This document shows positions 24,901-30,279 of a stretch of 30,669 nt of DNA, in pieces; position 1 is the first letter of the stretch, and the number at the start of each line of letters is the position of its first letter. The notes beneath the pieces are model-generated. The model ran no database searches. It saw only the letters and a program-made list of their open reading frames with translations, and was not told the origin of the DNA. Origin of the DNA: a virus; IMG/VR virus record IMGVR_UViG_3300025128_000208, positions 1-30,669 of that record. The stretch is one strand, 5' to 3'. The translations under genes and the position numbers were made by a program.

Positions 24901-25533
24901 AAGGAAGCATCAGCGGCCGGTGGACTTGTATCCGGCAGTATTATATCTAACATATTAAATTTAAAATTGGGAGCAGCATCTTCTGTTATTAAATATAGAA
25001 TAACAGCAAAATTATTAGCTAATAGAGCGACAAGAGCATGGTTTACTAGCCAACTTAAACTACCTGCAAGTGGAATGAAAACGGCAAATATTGTATTTGC
25101 TGGTCCAGAAGTGTATAAAGTTGTAACAGAAGAATTTGAAAATGAGCCTGACAATTTAAAAATAGCACTTAAAGCTTTAGATGATAATAATAAAGAATGG
25201 AAACAGCGTCATGATGAAGACAGGGAATATAATAAAAATGTTACAAGAAATCGTCAACCTATTGCAGAGTCCAACCAAAGAGTAATTCAACCAACACCTG
25301 ATCCAGGAGCAGGCGCTGTTGATACTGCGGCACAACCAGTTACGCCGGCAGTCAATGGCGCATCTAATAGATTTGCAAGTGCTGACATGTTTGGTCCAGT
25401 GGGAATGGACAGAAGCATTGATCCAAATCTCAGGGCAAAGGGACAATTTTTATTTGACTCACCGGGCGAAAGAATATTCGCCGCAAAAGGAGGAATTATG
25501 AGTACGAACAAAGCATTCCAGAGGGTAGCGTAA
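21928..25533 (+). CDS. Very large internal/ejection protein (1201 aa)
   Basis: A 1201-residue protein beginning immediately after the previous stop. The N-terminal 270 residues are mixed and charged. Residues 276-318 (LTNIGAVTAAIVASPALATT, continuing to SAASYFIGASASDLI) form a long hydrophobic Ala/Thr/Gly-rich segment, and a second hydrophobic stretch lies near 342-378 (GALVEFALMSGVNFSKGV). The centre (about 470-870) is a long helical, charged region. The last ~190 residues contain another hydrophobic patch near 995 and end FAAKGGIMSTNKAFQRVA. Length, membrane-active segments and position fit the largest ejection protein of podovirus particles. No lysozyme or transglycosylase motif was seen. 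The gene ends in a TAATG overlap. Confidence 0.65.
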   Translation: MASVTKGDISRISILGTGIPDKFVDKTNDDKKIKAPPTGKLLADTSNLDAWIKAQEAAKEAGKADITGKGPSNLDNFLNAVDDGSIDLNNLDYQVSAKDIGMQGKFDRLKYLRSLRKDNRITNTRYISLTAPLKLSLEEAALLESQEIGRDVDPTEIEGDPLLMHKYGFIEIDDDLAESIEELQRAGVDVTAGAPPNVRAQVGRQSGETAKLQALENLKEDGQILFYKPHKLGMVLTIPEFNEQGAQIGTQDVLFDEIGLNGKDFLDITSEIPGILTNIGAVTAAIVASPALATTTLGVAGLTAISAASYFIGASASDLINRVLSKNQVLAVDEIAKTRGIEAAIGALVEFALMSGVNFSKGVVNKVIGPIAGGGDDTIKKYLQSITHDKLVTQYNADGSIKYIKQGDVWVPAKGPVQMTPGLSTQSKTIQRVEAIAEKVPGGSDILKTQQEIIERQLLELEMQAKGMKPIYPEIGTKGQVTYGGVVGPEGPLRPGGVKSGVEIGEEVSNYVSKQLNEAEKVIGAERTAIKTQASNDMDSIAATLSSDGKTVTSSLKVGDDVIETVNQNYTKYIDEYDTKVKNFKGIEGYNGDAIIDTSGINKIAEAAEKAYPTSSIEREVAGEIVKKTKTILPKQLQGVLNNLKNLDDLTVDQAFHMKKILNEHLSSATIPTDSDRLLTQIIQKIDKSIAGEMRTMGIDVVKAYNDFALYTMDGQIYNNPTIKKILNGEADPVRLITPAYMSGDINTIRIFETALGADSPLLKDAKSAAFNEMIRKAESSLGDGDFINAKTLWSQIAALSDDGQKQLLGKNYKKVKNLIDVIAAESGTIDISQLAAMDGPLATKLQKVLKLEQAAKKDFQNKIIKPFLRNEIDETQINTGEFVRHFLKHAQSPDINKIMGRFSTDMQEDIRKRVIQEILESGRTADPDLILKEVATGQTPPHRELYNAILEFGGKDFKEANAKLTAILGKETFDLLNDIAGVQVARRVVAKEASAAGGLVSGSIISNILNLKLGAASSVIKYRITAKLLANRATRAWFTSQLKLPASGMKTANIVFAGPEVYKVVTEEFENEPDNLKIALKALDDNNKEWKQRHDEDREYNKNVTRNRQPIAESNQRVIQPTPDPGAGAVDTAAQPVTPAVNGASNRFASADMFGPVGMDRSIDPNLRAKGQFLFDSPGERIFAAKGGIMSTNKAFQRVA

Positions 25534-26972
25534 TGGCCAGGTATCCGGGAAACTTTACGGACAGCGACATCTTAAATGTCCCTCGACAGCTAAGAACGCG
25601 TCCAGATACTCCGATGGTGGAGCTGGCGTACGTCACTCCCAAGGAGCAGGGCATCTTGCAGGCGCTTAAGCCCGGAACTCCGCACAAGGGGCCGATGGGC
25701 ATACCGAACTATGATGAATTAGATTATTTACCTCCTGCGACTTCAGGTGGTTCATGGATGAATACACCTAGTGGTGGAGAACAACAAAAACAACCACAAA
25801 ATGTTTATCAACAAGCTGCTCAATCAATGCAACAAGCAGGTCTTTCTGGTGTTGGAGATATTTCGTCTACAACTCAGGCAGGACAACAAGCTGTTAAAGA
25901 TTATTATGAAGAAAGAGAAAAAGAAACAGGGCAACAAATGCCCCAACAGATACAAGATATAATAAGTCAAACACCAACCGTGCAGGGAATTGAAGTAATT
26001 CCTAAAGCAATAAAAGAAAAAGTTATAGACCCAATTAGAGGAGGAGTAGGTGATTTTTGGAATCAATACATGTCAGGAAGCTTGCTCACCGCGCCTTGGA
26101 AAATGCTGAAATATCCAAAGGCAAAGCAATTTACCAGTCAAAATGACTTAGCAATTATCAAAGCATTACTATCCACCGATGGGAAACTTGATCCAACAAA
26201 AGTAGATATTTATTATGAAAAATATAAAGATATTATAGAAGAAGGACTGGCTGGAACTGGAGGAGATGAAGCTGCGGATGTTTCATTTGAAGAAGCATTA
26301 GCGTCAGCGCCTAGTTTAGGAGTAGAAGGAGAAGAGTCACAGAGGAGACTGGACAAAGTATCATTTTATGATGATCAAATATTTCCACAAACCACGGGAG
26401 GACTGGAGCAACTGGCGGGAGAGACCACTTTCACTGGTGACAACCTGACGCAGGCTCAAAAAGATTTTAATCAAAAAGTATTCAACGCACGAGAAACTTT
26501 AGGAACGGAAAAACTGAGACAGGACCAGGCAGGCCAAGGAAGCGGCGCGGGAATACCGAGTCTTTACGCTGGACCAATTGATCCTCCACCAGGACTTGAT
26601 ACGGGAATTATTACTAAACCCGGCGTTGATCCGGATAATCCTTATGGCCTTCCAGATGCGTACAGCGATTGGTATGACAGTCCTTTTAATATTCCAGGAG
26701 TAGGAGGAGCGATGATAGTTCCAATAACACTTCCCGATGGAACTGTAGTGAATATGCCTGATACACACACAGCTAATCAATTCCAGCAATATTTAGACAG
26801 TTTAACAACACCGGCAACGACGACAACACCAATGCCATTTAACTATTCGCAGTGGCCACAGTTTGGACCGGCAGGCGGACCTGTTCCTAATTACGTGAAC
26901 CAAGGATTGGGACAAGGTCCTCATTTTGACTACTGGAACTCGATTGCTAATGCCTTTCCAGGAATGAGATAA
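25533..26972 (+). CDS. Virion protein with conserved N-terminus and variable tail
   Basis: A 479-residue protein. Residues 31-61 (LAYVTPKEQGILQALKPG through IPNYDELD) are conserved in marine phages, and the DNA of this part is about 52-62% GC. At residue 59-61 (near base 25707) the GC content falls sharply and the sequence becomes Gln/Pro/Gly-rich and low-complexity, with QQAAQSMQQAGLSGVGDISS, then helices such as IPKAIKEKVIDPIRGGVGDF. The C-terminal part has Pro-rich linkers (GPIDPPPGLDTGIITKPG), MIVPITLPDGTVVNMPDTHT and ends NSIANAFPGMR. It may be a virion or tail-associated protein. The last codon overlaps the next gene by one base. Function unknown. Confidence 0.6.
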   Translation: MARYPGNFTDSDILNVPRQLRTRPDTPMVELAYVTPKEQGILQALKPGTPHKGPMGIPNYDELDYLPPATSGGSWMNTPSGGEQQKQPQNVYQQAAQSMQQAGLSGVGDISSTTQAGQQAVKDYYEEREKETGQQMPQQIQDIISQTPTVQGIEVIPKAIKEKVIDPIRGGVGDFWNQYMSGSLLTAPWKMLKYPKAKQFTSQNDLAIIKALLSTDGKLDPTKVDIYYEKYKDIIEEGLAGTGGDEAADVSFEEALASAPSLGVEGEESQRRLDKVSFYDDQIFPQTTGGLEQLAGETTFTGDNLTQAQKDFNQKVFNARETLGTEKLRQDQAGQGSGAGIPSLYAGPIDPPPGLDTGIITKPGVDPDNPYGLPDAYSDWYDSPFNIPGVGGAMIVPITLPDGTVVNMPDTHTANQFQQYLDSLTTPATTTTPMPFNYSQWPQFGPAGGPVPNYVNQGLGQGPHFDYWNSIANAFPGMR

Positions 26973-27166
26973 TGGCTGATTGGGAAAAGGACATAGGAAT
27001 GCTGAAGACGGATGTCAAATACATTCGTGAAGATGTTAGCATCATGCAAAAGCAGATACGGGACTTGAACAAGACGTCCCACATGGGCCTCGGTGGCATC
27101 AAGGTCTTTCTTATTATAGGAGGAATTCTGGGAGCCATTTGGACGTTTGTCAAGCTGACAGACTAG
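26972..27166 (+). CDS. Small membrane protein, XhlA/holin-like
   Basis: A 64-residue protein starting on a TAATG overlap. Residues 1-34 form a charged helix with a coiled-coil look (DVKYIREDVSIMQKQIRDLN), and residues 41-60 (GGIKVFLIIGGILGAIWTFV) form one strong membrane segment, leaving a short KLTD tail. This arrangement (N-terminal coiled coil, C-terminal anchor) resembles XhlA-type phage lysis proteins and other small phage holin-associated proteins. It begins a run of small envelope proteins. A lysis role is plausible but not proven, and no endolysin gene is in the window. Confidence 0.6.
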   Translation: MADWEKDIGMLKTDVKYIREDVSIMQKQIRDLNKTSHMGLGGIKVFLIIGGILGAIWTFVKLTD

Positions 27167-27174
27167 GATGGAAA

Positions 27175-27375
27175 TTGAAGATAATATTTATTATGGTGAT
27201 TGTATTGATTCTATCGGGATGCTACGATATGAATACACTCAGTGTCAAACCATCAACAACGACGGTCACATACGGAAGAGACAGTAGTTCGGGCGAAAAA
27301 GACGCCAAGAATGATGTTCTGACAGCCTCTGAAAAGGAGTCCTGGACAATCAAGCAAGTATTTAAGTGGGAGTAA
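27175..27375 (+). CDS. Small lipoprotein, candidate outer-membrane spanin
   Basis: A 66-residue protein if translation starts at TTG 27175, after AGGA at 27165-27168. That start gives MKIIFIMVIVLILSGCYDMN, a proper signal peptide with Lys near the N-terminus and lipobox LSGC. The next in-frame ATG (27193) would give a much poorer signal. After lipidation on the Cys the mature part is about 51 residues, Ser/Thr/Lys/Asp-rich (TTTVTYGRDSSSGEKDAKND) and ends SWTIKQVFKWE. Small lipoproteins next to a small membrane-coiled-coil protein are typical of Rz1-type spanins, so an outer-membrane lysis partner is a reasonable guess. A superinfection-exclusion lipoprotein is the main alternative. Confidence 0.6.
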   Translation: MKIIFIMVIVLILSGCYDMNTLSVKPSTTTVTYGRDSSSGEKDAKNDVLTASEKESWTIKQVFKWE

Positions 27376-27378
27376 ATA

Positions 27379-27579
27379 ATGGAACGAATGATCATCTCAA
27401 TTATTGCAGCAGCCCTCCTGGGGCTCGGCGCATGGAACCTGAACCAAACGTTTAATCTTTCTTTGGAAATCGAAAATATCAAAGGAAAAGTTGAGACCGT
27501 TGAAAAGGGAATGAAGCAACTCAGGAACATGATTGCCAAGGACAGGCAAAAAGATAAAAAAAAGAAAAAAAATAAATGA
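27379..27579 (+). CDS. Small membrane-anchored coiled-coil protein, candidate i-spanin
   Basis: A 66-residue protein whose ATG lies just after the lipoprotein stop. Residues 4-21 (MIISIIAAALLGLGAWNL) form a single membrane anchor near the N-terminus, followed by a charged coiled-coil helix (LSLEIENIKGKVETVEKGMK) and an extremely basic end (RQKDKKKKKNK). The N-anchor plus coiled coil fits an inner-membrane spanin partner for the lipoprotein encoded just upstream, but it could equally be a small holin or a regulator. The stop is part of an ATGA overlap with the next gene. The poly-lysine tail is unusual for a protein whose C-terminus would be periplasmic. Confidence 0.55.
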   Translation: MERMIISIIAAALLGLGAWNLNQTFNLSLEIENIKGKVETVEKGMKQLRNMIAKDRQKDKKKKKNK

Positions 27580-28349
27580 AATTTACATTGACAAACTTAG
27601 CATTATTGCTGATGCTGCTAATATTAGTTTTTATATCAAAGCCCCTCATGGCGGATGATACGAATACCCAGACGAACACGTCTGGTAGCAATACAAACAT
27701 TACAGGTGGATATGAAAGCACAAGTACAACAACATATGAAGACGGCGCAACGAACACAACAACGACGAACAATGACAGCACAAGTACAACCACTAGCAAC
27801 TCAACTGTTCCCCCTCCTTCGGCCAATTCACCAAGTTACTCCAGCATGTCTCAAGATGTGTGTAGCATGGGTGTTAGCGGGTCCGTTACTACTAGTTTTG
27901 TTGGCGTATCTGGCGGCAAGCATTTTATAGACGAGAACTGTGAGCGCATCAAACTGGCGAAAGTGCTACAGGATTTTGGCATGAAAGTAGCGAGCGTGGC
28001 AATATTATGTCAGGATCACCGTGTTCATAAAGCAATGCAATCTGCTGGAACACCATGCCCTTTTGACGGAAAGATTGGAAAAGATGCACAGGCAATGTGG
28101 GACAGGTATCCCGAGCTGAGACCGGATTATGAGAATCATTTGAAAAGAACAGAAATTATTGCTAAAGTTGACGCGGAATTACTAGCACAACAATTAAAGG
28201 AAGAAGAAGCTAAAAAATTAGCTGAAGAAGTAGCTGCTGCTGCAAGAGCACAATTAGAAGCACTAAAAAAAGCGGAAGAAGAGGCAAAATTAAATGAAGA
28301 AACTATTATTATTATTGATTCTGTTCCTGTTGCCATTCACGGCGAATAG
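27576..28349 (+). CDS. Sec-exported protein with four cysteines and helical tail
   Basis: A 257-residue protein with a signal peptide (KFTLTNLALLLMLLILVFIS, cleavage likely after LMA at residue 26). The mature N-terminus (27-85) is Thr/Ser/Asn-rich and low-complexity (STSTTTYEDGATNTTTTNND). Residues ~90-180 contain a compact domain with four cysteines (96, 122, 145, 161), probably two disulfides, and the blocks ENCERIKLAKVLQDFGMKVA and AILCQDHRVHKAMQSAGTPC. The C-terminal part is a long charged helix (KEEEAKKLAEEVAAAARAQL). I recall this type from pelagiphage-like genomes as a conserved secreted hypothetical protein. It starts on an ATGA overlap and itself overlaps the next gene by 56 bases. 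Confidence 0.65.
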   Translation: MKFTLTNLALLLMLLILVFISKPLMADDTNTQTNTSGSNTNITGGYESTSTTTYEDGATNTTTTNNDSTSTTTSNSTVPPPSANSPSYSSMSQDVCSMGVSGSVTTSFVGVSGGKHFIDENCERIKLAKVLQDFGMKVASVAILCQDHRVHKAMQSAGTPCPFDGKIGKDAQAMWDRYPELRPDYENHLKRTEIIAKVDAELLAQQLKEEEAKKLAEEVAAAARAQLEALKKAEEEAKLNEETIIIIDSVPVAIHGE

Positions 28350-29484
28350 CGAGACAGTAACAACCGATAATCTTTTAAACAACTCGACTTTCGGAACAGG
28401 GACCACGTACGATACGACAGGGTGGACCGTTTCTAGTGGCACAAGTGGACATGGTAATACAACCATAGGTGGAGGAAATGCTCCAGGCGGATCTGTTGCT
28501 GCAACAGGAAATACTAACATAGAACAGACTGTGAGCTCCATCAAGACGGCTGCTGGAATGACGGTCAATGAGGTAAGAAAAGGCTGGTCATCAACCATGT
28601 CAACCGATATTTGGTATTGGAATTCCCAGAACAATACAACAACTCTCAAGCAAACAATAACGGATAATGACGGCAACGTTACCACACAGCAACGTATCAT
28701 TACGGATACGGGATGCGGAGGCATCAACTGCGGGCAATATTCCAATTATACCGACACCCACATTCAAGGATCCAATACAAAGGATGACTTCAGCATAAAG
28801 GTAGGCGTAGCAAACTCCAATAGCCTGTCCGGACATTATGGCCCTGACATTGATGATATTCAACTGAAGATTACCTACACGGACGTTCCACCCATCGAAG
28901 AAGATACGCAAGAAGAGCTTGATGAAATTACCGAGGACATTGATGATGTTGTCGAGGATATAGAGGATAATATAGTATGGGAGGACAACTTTACATTTGA
29001 GGAAGAATATGCATGGGAAGAGGATTTTTACTTTGAGGAAGATTTTAATACGGATTGGGAAACATTCGATACAACGTGGGAAGAATATGAAATAGAATTT
29101 GATGATGACATGTATTTTGAAATGGAAGAATTTGAGGATATAGGTATGCCTGAATTTGAGGAGTTTGAAACGGTCATGATGCCGGAGAATACGTTTGAAG
29201 ACATGTACATGGAGGAATTTGAAGAGTTCGAAGAATTCGAGGACGCTTGGGAGATGGAACCGGAGATGACAGAGATGGATACATTCTTTAATGAAATGAC
29301 AGAAGACGACTGGCAGGAATTTGAAGAAATGTCCGAGGATGAATTTACCGAATTTATAGAAGAAGAATTTCCAGAAGAGTTTGCTGAAATGCAAGAGGAA
29401 ATGGAAGAGGCACCGGTAGAGGAGGAAATGGTGTTTGAAGAGGAAGAAGTCGCAATGACGGAAGAACCGGAAGAAGGTTGCTAA
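28294..29484 (+). CDS. Sec-exported protein with extreme acidic C-terminal region
   Basis: A 396-residue protein with a strong signal peptide (MKKLLLLLILFLLPFTANSE), encoded inside the end of the previous gene. Residues ~25-200 form a beta-rich domain with LLNNSTFGTGTTYDTTGW, like carbohydrate-binding beta-sandwiches. Residues 202-396 are dominated by Glu, Asp, Phe, Trp, Met and Tyr (FEEFEEFEDAWEMEPEMTEM) and contain no Lys, Arg or His. The ORF stops at EPEEGC, but the acidic coding style continues in the +1 frame (see 29459-29968), so the true protein is probably longer. A cation-binding, DNA-mimic or surface role is possible but unshown. Confidence 0.65.
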   Translation: MKKLLLLLILFLLPFTANSETVTTDNLLNNSTFGTGTTYDTTGWTVSSGTSGHGNTTIGGGNAPGGSVAATGNTNIEQTVSSIKTAAGMTVNEVRKGWSSTMSTDIWYWNSQNNTTTLKQTITDNDGNVTTQQRIITDTGCGGINCGQYSNYTDTHIQGSNTKDDFSIKVGVANSNSLSGHYGPDIDDIQLKITYTDVPPIEEDTQEELDEITEDIDDVVEDIEDNIVWEDNFTFEEEYAWEEDFYFEEDFNTDWETFDTTWEEYEIEFDDDMYFEMEEFEDIGMPEFEEFETVMMPENTFEDMYMEEFEEFEEFEDAWEMEPEMTEMDTFFNEMTEDDWQEFEEMSEDEFTEFIEEEFPEEFAEMQEEMEEAPVEEEMVFEEEEVAMTEEPEEGC

Positions 29485-29968
29485 TGAAGAATCTACTGAA
29501 GAGGCTACAGACGATGTGGAAACGGAGTCAGAGCCTGAAGAAGGCACACAAGAGGTTACTGAAGATGAAAGTAAACCGGATGCAAAAGCAGATGAACCAT
29601 CAGGAAAAGTATCAACCGCAAAGTTAAAGGAGGAGCAAATCAAGACCAAATCAGTTAAAATTGATGTGGCAAAAATCAAGGAAATCATTGTGGAAGAGGT
29701 CAAAGTTGACCTCTTCTCCAACCAGGAAGCTCTACAGGAATACTCTCAGGTCACTTTTTACCAGCCCGAGCAGATTTACACCGACGTGGATACTTCTTTC
29801 TTTGACCAAATAAATATGCTAGAATACAGCAAGGAGATTTACCAGAACGTGCGTCTGGCGTCCTACATGGACAACGATCCCGTGGAAGTTCACCGTAAAA
29901 ATATGGAGAGAATTAACATGGAAAAACAACGATTATTAATTGAACTACAACAATTGAAGAACCAATAA
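29459..29968 (+). CDS. Downstream part of the acidic exported protein, +1 frame
   Basis: Open from 29459 in the +1 frame relative to the preceding gene. The first possible initiation codon is GTG 29516 (150 residues to the stop), with no clear ribosome site. Reading through a one-base skip near 29471-29477 would join EEPEE to VANEESTEEATDDVETES, which continues the acidic style without a break. It then becomes lysine-rich (KADEPSGKVSTAKLKEEQIK, VKIDVAKIKEIIVEEVKV) and ends in a charged helix (VEHRKNMERINMEK region, LIELQQLKNQ). The C-terminal helix fits the end of pelagiphage acidic secreted proteins as I recall them. Either a sequencing/assembly indel, a real mutation or programmed frameshifting explains the split. 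Confidence 0.55.
   Translation, partial: RKNRKKVANEESTEEATDDVETESEPEEGTQEVTEDESKPDAKADEPSGKVSTAKLKEEQIKTKSVKIDVAKIKEIIVEEVKVDLFSNQEALQEYSQVTFYQPEQIYTDVDTSFFDQINMLEYSKEIYQNVRLASYMDNDPVEVHRKNMERINMEKQRLLIELQQLKNQ
29693..29716 (+). other. Perfect 11-bp inverted repeat in coding region
   Basis: GAAGAGGTCAA (29693-29703) is followed by AG and its exact reverse complement TTGACCTCTTC (29706-29716). It lies inside the acidic protein's downstream part, where it encodes EEVKVDLF, about 220 bases after the frame change. The predicted RNA hairpin is strong and there is no T-run after it. It may affect ribosome movement or mRNA stability. Confidence 0.65.
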
Positions 29969-30279
29969 TGGCCGATAAAAATAAATTTATGCAAATGTCT
30001 TGGTTTGAAAGAGCAACCGATAAAAACATGCCGACAACAGAGGCAAATGAAACGGTAAGAACAGCTTCTTTTGATTTACCAGATGGAACAATTGTTTTAG
30101 TGCCAACCATAAGAATGGTAGATGGAAAATTAAAAAAAGTAAAAGATCCTGTGGGAGAAGCGCTAAAAAATGAAGATTTTTTAACAGGGTTTAAAGATCA
30201 TAATGAGGCAACAGACTTTTCTAAAATGATTAGTACTATGATAGATATGAACAGAAACGAAAACAAAAGGATAGAATAA
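29968..30279 (+). CDS. Small soluble phage protein (PTIRMVDGK domain)
   Basis: A 103-residue protein starting on a TAATG overlap and ending on another. It has MADKNKFMQMSWFERATDKN, then TASFDLPDGTIVLVPTIRMV, DGKLKKVKDPVGEALKNEDF and FKDHNEATDFSKMISTMIDM. The order 'DG..VLVPTIRMVDGKL....AL....F..F....EA..FSK' matches a small module found, often at the ends of phage structural or internal virion proteins, in the form 'NIPTIxDGKxxxxxxAxxxxxxxGxxFxxFDxxxxAxxxA'. Here it stands alone. It has no export signal or membrane segment, unlike its neighbours. A virion-associated role is inferred from the family resemblance. Confidence 0.6.
   Translation: MADKNKFMQMSWFERATDKNMPTTEANETVRTASFDLPDGTIVLVPTIRMVDGKLKKVKDPVGEALKNEDFLTGFKDHNEATDFSKMISTMIDMNRNENKRIE

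Noticed and set aside
27139-27174. Longer lipoprotein start at TTG 27139
   Set aside because: It would add MDVCQADRLGWK ahead of the signal peptide, overlaps the previous gene, and has no suitable ribosome site. TTG 27175 gives a normal signal peptide.
29484-29627. 47-residue very basic open frame starting at ATG in a TAATG overlap with the acidic gene
   Set aside because: It is in the third frame across the acidic continuation. Its Lys/Arg/Gln-rich composition is what GAA-rich DNA gives when read out of phase, and the frame that continues the acidic style fits the protein better.
28600-29721. 373-residue open frame on the minus strand
   Set aside because: It is the antisense of the acidic Glu/Phe-rich gene, which avoids stops in that frame because of codon bias (GAA/TTT giving TTC/AAA). 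The result is an implausible Phe/His/Lys-rich sequence, and the + strand gene has a signal peptide.
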